A stretch of DNA of 64,000 nucleotides from JACDBZ01 sp036262075 (GTDB taxonomy: Bacteria; Chloroflexota; Limnocylindria; QHBO01). The DNA lies in NCBI GenBank assembly GCA_036262075.1, contig DATAJO010000016.1, positions 60,021 through 124,020 on the forward strand, given 5' to 3'. This document shows, piece by piece, positions 1 to 6,805 of this stretch (position 1 is its first letter; the number at the start of each line of letters is the position of its first letter). Below the pieces are notes generated by a model. That model was not told the DNA's origin, made no database searches, and worked only from the letters and a program-made list of their open reading frames with translations. The position numbers were made by a program, and so were the translations under genes.

Positions 1-1
1 C

Positions 2-388
2 CTCCAGTACGGGCTCATGACCGGCGAGGCGCGCCCGGTCGGCCATCCGTTCATCGACGAGGAGGTTGGCAACACGACCCCGGTCGACCAGTGGGGCTCG
101 GTCAACTGGTGGCCCCAGCTCATGGTGCCGGGTGGCGAGGTGGCGCTCGACGAGGCGCTCCTCGGCTTCCAGACCTACACGCGCCCTGGCCTGCCGCCCA
201 TGCCGATCGCGGCGCCCCGCATCGGCTCGATCGCGGCCGTTGCGAACGCGCCACTGGATCAGGGCCTCCTGTTCTTCGTGGCCGGCTGCCCGAACGGCAC
301 CCGCAATGGATCCCACTACTTCGCAGCGACGCTCGAAGAACACAACGCGAACATCGCGCGCGCCAACCAGGAGTGCGCCGGCCAGTGA
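2..388 (+). CDS. mltG: MltG endolytic transglycosylase, C-terminal part (5' end outside window)
   Basis: The reading frame is open from base 2 and ends at TGA 386-388, so only about the last 128 residues are present. The segment with YTRPGLPPMPIAAPRIGSI, a hydrophobic LLFFVAGCPNGT stretch and HYFAATLEEHNANI matches the C-terminal end of YceG/MltG proteins. These are membrane-anchored lytic transglycosylases that cut nascent peptidoglycan and terminate glycan strands. The catalytic Glu lies upstream of the window. The stop overlaps the GTG start of the next gene (GTGA), so the two are probably co-transcribed. The family call rests on the conserved C-terminal block only. Confidence 0.85.
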   Translation, partial: LQYGLMTGEARPVGHPFIDEEVGNTTPVDQWGSVNWWPQLMVPGGEVALDEALLGFQTYTRPGLPPMPIAAPRIGSIAAVANAPLDQGLLFFVAGCPNGTRNGSHYFAATLEEHNANIARANQECAGQ

Positions 389-1494
389 CCGGGGGAGCCT
401 CGGCGGATCGGCTGGCGGCGCTGCGCGCCGTCCTCGACGAGCGGTCGCTCGACGCGATCCTCCTGTCGCGCACGGCGAACAAGCGCTACTACGCCGGCTT
501 CCGGCTCTCGGACGCCGAGGGCCCGACCTCGGGCTACGCCGGCACGCTGCTCGTGACCCGCGACCGGACGCTCATCCTCGCCGACTCGCGCTACACCGAG
601 CAGGCGTCGATCGAGTCGCCCGACTGGGAGCTCGTGGCCACGACCCGCGCGCTCCACGACGAGCTGCCGCCGATCCTGCTCGAGCTCGGGATCGAGTCGC
701 TCGGCATGGAGGCGGAGGTCGTCAGCCACGCCGACTGGGCGGCGCTCGCCGCGGCCGCGCCCGGCGTCGAGCTGCACGCCATCGACGATGAGCTCGTCCC
801 GCTGCGCATCATCAAGTCGCCCGACGAGGTCGACGCCATCGCCCGGGCCTGCGCCCTGACCGATGCCTGCTTCGCCCACCTCGTCGACTGGATCCGGCCC
901 GGCATGACCGAGCGCGAGGTGGCCTGGGAGCTCGAGGGCTTCTTCCGGGCCAACGGCGCCGAGGGGCTCGCGTTCGACACGATCGTCCTCGCCGGTCCGC
1001 GCGCGGCGATGCCCCACGGCCGGCCCTCGGACGCAACCGTCGACCCGGGGAACGTCCTGCTCATCGACTTCGGCTGCATCGTCGACGGCTATCGCTCCGA
1101 CATGACCCGCACGCTGTTCGTTGGTAACGTGCCGGACGAGATCCGGCGCTGGCACGACGCCGTGCGCGAGGCGCAGGCACTCGCCATCGAGGCCCTGCGG
1201 CCCGGCGTGAACGGCCAGGACGTCGACGCGGTGGCCCGCGAGCGGATCGCCCGCGAGGGCGTCGAGCCGTACGGCCATGGGCTCGGCCACGGCATCGGCC
1301 TCCAGACCCACGAGCCACCGAGCCTGCGCAGGAGCGCGCAGTACCGGCTCGAGGCCGGCATGGTGTTCAGCGTCGAGCCCGGGATCTATCTCCCCGGCGT
1401 GACCGGCATCCGGATCGAGGACATCGTCGCGCTCGAGGAGTCAGGCCCGCGGCTGCTCACGGCCTCGCCTCGGGAGCCGGTGGTCATCGGCTGA
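385..1494 (+). CDS. M24 family Xaa-Pro aminopeptidase/dipeptidase
   Basis: This is a 369-residue cytosolic metallopeptidase with the two-domain creatinase/prolidase layout. An N-terminal creatinase_N domain (about residues 5-130) is followed by a pita-bread M24 domain. The five metal ligands expected for the family are visible: Asp near 228 (LIDFGCIVDG), Asp near 239 (RSDMTRT), His in GHGLGHGIGLQTHEPP near 302, Glu in FSVEPGIY near 331 and Glu in IRIEDIV near 345. It removes N-terminal residues preceding proline or cleaves Xaa-Pro dipeptides; the sequence does not distinguish PepP from PepQ. The GTG start at 385 overlaps the mltG stop and puts the creatinase fold at the N-terminus. Longer upstream readings would run into mltG. 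Confidence 0.88.
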   Translation: MTGGASADRLAALRAVLDERSLDAILLSRTANKRYYAGFRLSDAEGPTSGYAGTLLVTRDRTLILADSRYTEQASIESPDWELVATTRALHDELPPILLELGIESLGMEAEVVSHADWAALAAAAPGVELHAIDDELVPLRIIKSPDEVDAIARACALTDACFAHLVDWIRPGMTEREVAWELEGFFRANGAEGLAFDTIVLAGPRAAMPHGRPSDATVDPGNVLLIDFGCIVDGYRSDMTRTLFVGNVPDEIRRWHDAVREAQALAIEALRPGVNGQDVDAVARERIAREGVEPYGHGLGHGIGLQTHEPPSLRRSAQYRLEAGMVFSVEPGIYLPGVTGIRIEDIVALEESGPRLLTASPREPVVIG

Positions 1495-1511
1495 TCCAGA
1501 CCCCTCGCGCA

Positions 1512-1558
1512 CGCCCCTGCGCCCCTGCGCCCCTGCGCCCTGCGCCCCTGCGCCCCTG
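1512..1558. repeat. GC-rich 9-bp simple tandem repeat (CCCCTGCGC)
   Basis: About five imperfect tandem copies of CCCCTGCGC lie directly between the M24 peptidase stop and the first decamer of the B1 array. One copy has lost a base. A similar C-rich simple repeat borders the array near 62.3 kb, so this may be part of the array boundary. Confidence 0.8.
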
Positions 1559-2078
1559 CGATATTTCGGGCGTTTGGCGCCCGAACCCGGCCATGGGGCT
1601 ACGCATCGGCGAAATATCGGTACGGGTGTGGCCTGAAGGGTCCAAGAGGGGACGTCTGGGTCATGGACCGACCGATAAATCGCACAGGCGTCGCCTGAAC
1701 ACCCCCACCAGGCCACATTCCCGCGAAATATCGACGGTGGACGCCGCGCACCACCCTCGGGCCACGCATCGGCGAAATATCGGTACGCGTGTGGCCTGAA
1801 GGGTCCAAGAGGGGCCGTCTGGGCCATGGACCGACCGATAAATCGCACATGCGTGGCCTGAACACCCCCACCAGGCCACAATCCCGCGAAATATCGACGG
1901 TGGACGCCGCGCGCACCACCCTCGGGCTACGCACCGGCGAAATATCGGTGCGGGTGTGGCCTGAACGGTCCAGAAGGGGCCGCCTGGGCCATGGACCGGC
2001 CGATAAATCGCACAGGCATAGCCTGAACACCCCCACCAGGCCACATTCCCGCGAAATATCGACGGTGGACGCCGCGCG
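1559..2078. repeat. Intergenic array B1: ten AT-rich near-palindromic decamers in ~164-bp tandem units
   Basis: Decamers of the form CGAAATATCG, CGATAAATCG or CGATATTTCG start at 1559, 1610, 1673, 1724, 1773, 1836, 1887, 1938, 2001 and 2052, i.e. at steps of 51, 63, 51, 49, 63, 51, 51, 63 and 51 bp. The sequence between them is also repeated, giving three tandem units of 163-165 bp (GAAATATCGG at 1611, 1774 and 1939). Unit 2 contains an inner inverted repeat GTGGCCTG/CAGGCCAC. The decamers are isolated A/T islands in very GC-rich DNA. The array fills the space between the peptidase and efp. The motif recurs near 50.8 and 62.0 kb. No coding potential is supported. Confidence 0.92.
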
Positions 2079-2128
2079 GGAGGAGAACCGCACCGCCATC
2101 GTGCGGGATGAGCGCGGGCGGTCCAGCG

Positions 2129-2166
2129 TATCCTGTTGCGCGGACTCATCGGTCAGTAAGCAGGAG
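2129..2166 (+). promoter_or_regulatory. Probable efp -10 element and Shine-Dalgarno
   Basis: A TATCCT hexamer at 2129-2134 lies about 38 nt before the TTG start of efp, and an AGGAG ribosome-binding site at 2162-2166 precedes the start by 6 nt. This leadered arrangement contrasts with the leaderless-looking promoters elsewhere in the window. No good -35 is seen. Confidence 0.5.
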
Positions 2167-2172
2167 CGGCAT

Positions 2173-2733
2173 TTGATCAGCACGGGCGACGTCAAGAAGG
2201 GCGTCATCATCGAGCTCGACGGACAGCTGATGAAGGTCCTCGACTGGAGCCACATCAAGATGGCCCGGGGATCGGCGCAGGTCCGCATGAAGATGCAGAA
2301 CGTGCGCAAGGGCGACATCGTCGAGCGCACATTCCAGGCGGGGACTCGCTGGCCGCGGGCACGCGTCGAGACGCGCGAGGCGCAGTACCTGTACAGCGAC
2401 GGCGACGCGTACCACTTCATGGACACCCAGACGTACGACCAGTTCGCCATCCCGGCGGCCACGCTCGGCGACGATGCGCTGTACCTCAAGGAGAACACCG
2501 AGGTCATGTACAGCTCGTACGAGGGCGAGATCCTCGGCGTCGAGCTGCCGGTGACGGTCGACCTGGCGGTGACCCAGACCGAGCCCGGCTTCGCTGGCGA
2601 CACGGCAACCGGCGCGAAGAAGCCGGCCGCGCTCGAGACGGGGCTCGTCGTCCAGGTGCCGCTGTTCGTGAACGAGGGAGACGTCCTGCGCATCGACACG
2701 CGGACCGGCGAGTACGTCACCCGGGTCCAGTAG
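2173..2733 (+). CDS. efp: Translation elongation factor P, Arg-type loop
   Basis: A 186-residue EF-P with the usual three beta-barrel domains: KOW-like N-terminal domain (about 1-62), OB domain (about 66-125) and C-terminal OB domain (about 130-186, ending RIDTRTGEYVTRV). EF-P binds between the ribosomal P and E sites and relieves stalling at polyproline. The start chosen is TTG at 2173, which has AGGAG 6 nt upstream and gives the canonical family length; upstream extensions would read into the repeat array. The functional loop reads IKMARGSAQ, so the position modified in many bacteria (Lys34 in E. coli) is Arg32 here. No EarP or EpmA modification gene lies in the window. Confidence 0.95.
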   Translation: MISTGDVKKGVIIELDGQLMKVLDWSHIKMARGSAQVRMKMQNVRKGDIVERTFQAGTRWPRARVETREAQYLYSDGDAYHFMDTQTYDQFAIPAATLGDDALYLKENTEVMYSSYEGEILGVELPVTVDLAVTQTEPGFAGDTATGAKKPAALETGLVVQVPLFVNEGDVLRIDTRTGEYVTRVQ

Positions 2734-2747
2734 TCGGCCCCGAGCCG

Positions 2748-4058
2748 ATGACCGCGGAGCAGCGCAGCCTCTGGGATCGCCCCGAGCCGGAGCCGGATCC
2801 TGAGCCGATGCGCCAGGCGGCGCCCACCGCCGCGCGTCCCAGCCCGCGCATCCTGCGCGTCACCGACCTCAACCGCCGCGTTCGCTCCCTCCTCGACGCC
2901 GATGCGGTCCTCGCCGACGTCTGGGTCGAGGGCGAGATCAGCCAGCCGAGCTTCCCGCCGAGCGGGCACTGCTTCTTCACGCTCAAGGACGCGAGCTCGC
3001 AGATCAAGGCGGCGCTGTTCCGCGAGGAGCTCGCCCGCTGCGCCGTCCCGCCGCGGCACGGCATGCAGGTCATCGTCCACGGACGCGTGCGCGCCTACGA
3101 GCCGCAGGGCGTCTACCAGCTGTACGTCGACTCGATCACGCCCGCCGGCGCCGGCGACCTCCACGCGAAATACGAGGAGCTGCGCCAGAAGCTCGCCGCG
3201 GCCGGCCTGTTCGACGACGACCGCAAGCGCCCGGTCTCGCGTTGGCCGCGCCGCCTGGGCGTCGTCACCTCGCCGGTCGGCGCCGTGTGGCGCGACATCG
3301 GCAACGTCCTCCGTCGCCGGTACCCGCTCGTCCACGTCCTCCTGAGCCCGACGAGCGTGCAGGGGGCCGCATCGGCGCCGGCGATCGTCGTGGCGCTGAA
3401 GCGGATGTACGCCCAGAAGGACATCGACACGATCATTTTGGCCCGCGGCGGGGGATCGCTCGAGGACCTGTGGGGCTTCAACGACGAGCGCGTCGTGCGC
3501 ACGGTGGCCGAGAGCCCGGTGCCGATCATCGTCGGCGTCGGCCATGAGTCCGATGTCACGCTGTGCGACTTCGCCGCCGATCTCCGGGCGCCCACCCCGA
3601 GCGCGGCGGCCGAGCTCGCCACGCCGGACGGCACGCAGCTGCCGACGATCCTCGGCCGCTTCCGGGAGCGCGCCACGACGGCGCTGCTCGGCGCGGCGGT
3701 CGAGAAGCGCCGCTTCCTCGACGCGGAGGCACGGGCGCTGTCGCGCCTGGCGCCGGACATCGGCGCCGCCCGCCAGTCCGTGGCCGACCTGCTCGACCGT
3801 GGGGGGCGCGTGCTCGACGATCGCCTCGAGCGACGACGGATGCAGCTCGCCTCGGTCGCCGATGCGATGCGCGCCCTCTCGCCGGCCGCAACGCTCGACC
3901 GCGGCTACGCGGTGGCCCGCACCGCCGACGGCCGCATCCTCCGTGACCCGGCCGACGTGGCTGCCGGCGATGCGCTGCAGGTGACCGTGGCGCGCGGTAC
4001 CGTGGACACGCGCGTCGAGCGCACCCGCGCCGATGGCACCGAGGAGCTGCTCCGATGA
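2748..4058 (+). CDS. xseA: Exodeoxyribonuclease VII large subunit
   Basis: A 436-residue protein. An N-terminal OB-fold ssDNA-binding domain (about 35-130, with VWVEGEISQPSFPPSGHCFF) is followed by the catalytic domain, which contains RLGVVTSPVGAVWRDI, the glycine-rich ARGGGSLEDLWGFNDE and VGVGHESDVTLCDFAADLRA. A helical C-terminal part ends in LDRGYAVAR. With XseB it forms exonuclease VII, which degrades single-stranded DNA from both ends into oligonucleotides. The first ~35 residues are Pro/Glu-rich and lie before the conserved fold. The stop overlaps the xseB ATG (ATGA), indicating translational coupling. Confidence 0.95.
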   Translation: MTAEQRSLWDRPEPEPDPEPMRQAAPTAARPSPRILRVTDLNRRVRSLLDADAVLADVWVEGEISQPSFPPSGHCFFTLKDASSQIKAALFREELARCAVPPRHGMQVIVHGRVRAYEPQGVYQLYVDSITPAGAGDLHAKYEELRQKLAAAGLFDDDRKRPVSRWPRRLGVVTSPVGAVWRDIGNVLRRRYPLVHVLLSPTSVQGAASAPAIVVALKRMYAQKDIDTIILARGGGSLEDLWGFNDERVVRTVAESPVPIIVGVGHESDVTLCDFAADLRAPTPSAAAELATPDGTQLPTILGRFRERATTALLGAAVEKRRFLDAEARALSRLAPDIGAARQSVADLLDRGGRVLDDRLERRRMQLASVADAMRALSPAATLDRGYAVARTADGRILRDPADVAAGDALQVTVARGTVDTRVERTRADGTEELLR

Positions 4059-4315
4059 TCGACGACGCCGCGCTCGAGGTCCTCACCGACGAGGAGCTCG
4101 CCACGCGCCCGTTCGACGAGCTGGTGGCCGCGCTCCAGCGCACCGTCCAGGGCCTCGAGGCGGGGCACGTCGGCCTCGAGGAGAGCATCGAGCTCTACAA
4201 GCGCGCGCTCCGCCTCCACGCGGCGTGCGAGACGCGGCTGAAGGCCGCCGAGCTCCAGATCACCGAGCTCGGCCGCCGCGGCGCCCCCGCTCAGTCCGAG
4301 GCCGAGACCGACTAG
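4055..4315 (+). CDS. xseB: Exodeoxyribonuclease VII small subunit
   Basis: An 86-residue, mostly helical acidic protein of the normal XseB length. It contains the family block PFDELVAALQRTVQGLEAG followed by a second helix around LEESIELYKRAL. XseB assembles in several copies on one XseA chain to form exonuclease VII. Its ATG overlaps the xseA stop. Its TAG overlaps the stop of the convergent FMN reductase gene by a few bases, so there is no room for a separate terminator. Confidence 0.93.
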   Translation: MIDDAALEVLTDEELATRPFDELVAALQRTVQGLEAGHVGLEESIELYKRALRLHAACETRLKAAELQITELGRRGAPAQSEAETD

Positions 4316-4971
4316 CCCGAGGACGATCCTCGAAGGAGCTCCTCGAACGGCGTCGGGTCCTCGAACGGGTCGGGTGGCGCGCGTCGCTCGCCGGCCGCCA
4401 TGGCGCGGGCCAGCTCGCCTCCGGCGCGCTCGATCCGGCTGGCGAGGTCGGAGTCGGCCGGCATCGAGCCCTCGCCCCAGTCCTCGGCCGCGGCGAAGAC
4501 GCCGGTCGGCAGCACGAGCGCGCCGAGGTACGTGAACAGCGGACGCAGGGCGTGATCGAGCACGAGCGAGTGGCGAGCGGTGCCGCCGGTGGCGCCGATG
4601 AGCACCGGCATGCCGGCCAGCGCCCGGTGGTCGATGGCGTCGAAGAACAGCTTGAACAGGCCGCTGTACGACGCATTGAAGGTGGGGGAGACGGCGATCA
4701 GGCCATCGGCCCCGAGCACGGTGTCGAGGACGCCCTGGAGCCGCTCGCTCGGGAAGCCGGCCATGAGGTTGTTCGTCAGGTCGGTCGCGACGTCGCGAAC
4801 CTCGACGACCTCCGTCGCCGGCTCGAGGCCGCCGGCACGGAGCGCGGCCTCGGTCGCGGCCGCGAGGCGATCGACGAGGAGCCGCGTGCTCGAGGGCTGC
4901 GACAGGCCGGCGGAGACGGCGACGAGCCGGCGGGCGCCGGTGGACGAGGCCGAGGCCGAGGTCGAGGTCAT
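4312..4971 (-). CDS. NADPH-dependent FMN reductase, LLM-partner (CE1759-like) type
   Basis: A 219-residue flavodoxin-fold protein. The start LVAVSAGLSQPSSTRLLVDR is the typical FMN phosphate loop of NADPH-dependent FMN reductases, and SPTFNASYSGLFKLFFDAI and ATGGTARHSL follow in the expected order. It would reduce FMN and hand it to the luciferase-like monooxygenase encoded immediately upstream, with which it overlaps by 4 nt (ATGA at 4968-4971). This head-to-tail pairing is known as a two-gene LLM/FMN-reductase system (CE1758/CE1759 families). The start used is the ATG inside that overlap; longer readings are just the other frame of the upstream gene. The substrate is unknown. Confidence 0.88.
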   Translation of the reverse strand: MTSTSASASSTGARRLVAVSAGLSQPSSTRLLVDRLAAATEAALRAGGLEPATEVVEVRDVATDLTNNLMAGFPSERLQGVLDTVLGADGLIAVSPTFNASYSGLFKLFFDAIDHRALAGMPVLIGATGGTARHSLVLDHALRPLFTYLGALVLPTGVFAAAEDWGEGSMPADSDLASRIERAGGELARAMAAGERRAPPDPFEDPTPFEELLRGSSSG

Positions 4972-6128
4972 GGGCGGACGCCGGCGGCAGCCGGCGCATC
5001 GGCCTTGGCTTCGGGATCCGCATCGGCATCGGCATCGGCTGCCGGGGAAGCCGAAGCCTCCAGGCGGGCGCGAACGCGCGGGTGCATCGGCGGATCCGAC
5101 GGGACGTGCGCCGGGCGCATGGCCTCGAACTCGCGCCGCATGACCGGGACGATCTCGCCGAGCATCTCGATCTGCTCGAGCACGGTCTTCTGCGGCAGCC
5201 CGGCGTGGTCGACGAGGAACAGCTGGCGCTGGTAGTCGCCGGCGAACTCGCGGAAGCCGAGTGTGCGCTCGACGACCTGCTCCGGGCTGCCGACGGTCAG
5301 CGGGGTGTAGCTCGCGTACTCCTCGAGCGACGGGCCGCCGCCGTAGACCGGGGCGCGGTCGAAGTACGGCCGGAACTCGCGGATCGCGTCCTGCGAGTTG
5401 GGCCGCATGAAGACCTGGCCGCCGAGCCCGACGATCGCCGTGTCGGCCGGGCCATGCCCGTACTTCTCGTACTGGCGCCGGTAGAGCCCGACCATGCGCT
5501 TCACGTGGAAGCTCGGCCAGAAGATGTTGTTGTGGAAGAAGCCGTCGCCGTAGTACGCGGCCTGCTCGGCGATTTCCGGCGAGCGGATCGAGCCGTGGAA
5601 CACGAACGGCGGCACGCCGTCGAGCGGGCGCGGCACCGACGTGAAGCCGGTGAGCGGCGTGCGGAACTGGCCCTGCCAGTCGACGACCTCCTCGTCCCAC
5701 AGCCGTCGCAGCAGCGCGTAGTTCTCGATGGCCAGCGGGATGCCGTTGCGGATGTCCTGCCCGAACCACGGGTAGACCGGCCCGGTGTTGCCGCGGCCGA
5801 GCATGAGGTCGACGCGGCCATCGGCCAGGTGCTGGAGCATCGCGTAGTCCTCGGCGATCTTCACCGGGTCGTTCGTGGTGATCAGCGTCGTCGCCGTCGA
5901 CAGGATGATCCGGCTCGTCTTCGCCGCGATGTACGCGAGGGTCGTGGTGGGGGAGGACGAGAAGAACGGCGGGTTGTGATGCTCGCCGAGGGCGAAGACG
6001 TCGAGCCCGACCTCCTCGGCCTTGAGCGCGATCTCGAGGACGTTCCTGAGCCGCTCCTCGTCGGATGGGGTGCGCCCCGTCGTGGGATCGGTCGTGATGT
6101 CACTGACCGAGAAGATGCCGAACTGCAT
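4968..6128 (-). CDS. Luciferase-like (LLM) flavin-dependent oxidoreductase, CE1758-like
   Basis: A 386-residue bacterial-luciferase-type TIM barrel. Visible blocks are DVFALGEHHNPPFFSSSP near the N-terminus, LSTATTLITTNDPVKIAEDY, DGRVDLMLGRGNTGPVYPWF and GSPEQVVERTLGFREF. These enzymes use reduced FMN supplied by a partner reductase to oxygenate or reduce small molecules; the partner is the next gene. The C-terminal ~25 residues are a low-complexity Ala/Asp tail (ADADADADPEAKADAPAAAG) encoded by repeated GCATCG units and probably not part of the fold. The ~150-bp upstream region carries a perfect inverted repeat likely to bind a regulator. Substrate is not predictable. Confidence 0.9.
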   Translation of the reverse strand: MQFGIFSVSDITTDPTTGRTPSDEERLRNVLEIALKAEEVGLDVFALGEHHNPPFFSSSPTTTLAYIAAKTSRIILSTATTLITTNDPVKIAEDYAMLQHLADGRVDLMLGRGNTGPVYPWFGQDIRNGIPLAIENYALLRRLWDEEVVDWQGQFRTPLTGFTSVPRPLDGVPPFVFHGSIRSPEIAEQAAYYGDGFFHNNIFWPSFHVKRMVGLYRRQYEKYGHGPADTAIVGLGGQVFMRPNSQDAIREFRPYFDRAPVYGGGPSLEEYASYTPLTVGSPEQVVERTLGFREFAGDYQRQLFLVDHAGLPQKTVLEQIEMLGEIVPVMRREFEAMRPAHVPSDPPMHPRVRARLEASASPAADADADADPEAKADAPAAAGVRP

Positions 6129-6202
6129 CGGTCGAACCTGTCTCCTGCGTATCCGCAGTGCCGTGCACGGCGCGGGCCGCTGCGTGACGATAGTCTACCA
6201 GA

Positions 6203-6220
6203 TAGTTGCACGCGCAACTA
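6203..6220. promoter_or_regulatory. Operator-like palindrome upstream of the LLM/FMN reductase operon
   Basis: TAGTTGC at 6203-6209 and GCAACTA at 6214-6220 form a perfect 7-bp inverted repeat with a 4-nt spacer. The shape resembles operators of MarR-type repressors. On the reverse strand it lies just upstream of a possible -10 (TAGACT, around 6197-6192), about 70 bp before the LLM start. It could equally control the divergent GNAT gene. No MarR gene is present nearby. Confidence 0.6.
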
Positions 6221-6277
6221 CCTGGGACGACGAGCCGCGACCTGCCCCGCACCGGCCGTCGGCTAGGCTGGACGCCG

Positions 6278-6718
6278 ATGACGACCATCCGCCCGGCCGA
6301 TGCGCGCGACGCCGCCGCCATCGCCGGCCTGACCACCCAGCTCGGCTATCCCTCGACCGAGGACGACATCCGGCGCCGCCTCGCCCGCCTGGCCGAGGAG
6401 GGCAGCGCAACCGCGGTCGCGGTCCTCGTCGCCACCGATGACGCCGATCGGCCGATCGGCTGGATCCACCTCGGGGTCCAGGTGTCGCTCGCCGACGAGC
6501 CGGCGGTCGATATCCGTGGCCTCGTGGTCGACGACGGGGCGCGCTCCACGGGCATCGGCGCCGACCTGCTCCGGGCCGCGGAGGGCTGGGCGCGCGAGAG
6601 AGGCCTGGACCGGATCGTGGTGCGCACGCGGACGACGCGCGAGCGGGCGCATCGGTTCTACGAGCGCGAGGGCTTCACGCTCACGAAGACCAGCCGCGTG
6701 TACGCCAAGGCGCTGTAG
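6278..6718 (+). CDS. GNAT family N-acetyltransferase
   Basis: A 146-residue single GNAT domain. It begins TTIRPADARDAAAIAGLT, has beta4 DIRGLVVDDGARSTGIGADLL with the acetyl-CoA pyrophosphate loop (R/Q-x-x-G-x-G/A type), and ends with the RFYEREGFTLTKTSRVYAK signature. It transfers an acetyl group from acetyl-CoA to an unknown amine. The start is ATG 6278: a TAGGCT -10 at 6264-6269 ends 8 nt before it and there is no Shine-Dalgarno, suggesting leaderless mRNA. It is divergent from the LLM operon. Confidence 0.85.
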   Translation: MTTIRPADARDAAAIAGLTTQLGYPSTEDDIRRRLARLAEEGSATAVAVLVATDDADRPIGWIHLGVQVSLADEPAVDIRGLVVDDGARSTGIGADLLRAAEGWARERGLDRIVVRTRTTRERAHRFYEREGFTLTKTSRVYAKAL

Positions 6719-6768
6719 CACCGGGCGCGCGCCGGGCGTCCCGGAAGGCGATCGGTGCCGAACGCACC

Positions 6769-6793
6769 TATACTCGATCTCGATTCACGGAGG
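6769..6793 (+). promoter_or_regulatory. Probable dxs -10 (TATACT) and Shine-Dalgarno
   Basis: TATACT at 6769-6774 is the closest match to a consensus -10 in this neighbourhood, and GGAGG at 6789-6793 lies 12 nt before a TTG codon at 6806. Together they suggest that translation of dxs starts at 6806, because a start at GTG 6755 would lie upstream of the transcription start. No clear -35 is seen. Confidence 0.45.
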
Positions 6794-6805
6794 ACCGCAC
6801 GTCCG

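Noticed and set aside
1599..3545. Long reverse-strand frame through the B1 array, efp and xseA
   Set aside because: The array part translates into repeated peptides only because the DNA is a tandem repeat; the rest is antisense to efp and xseA.
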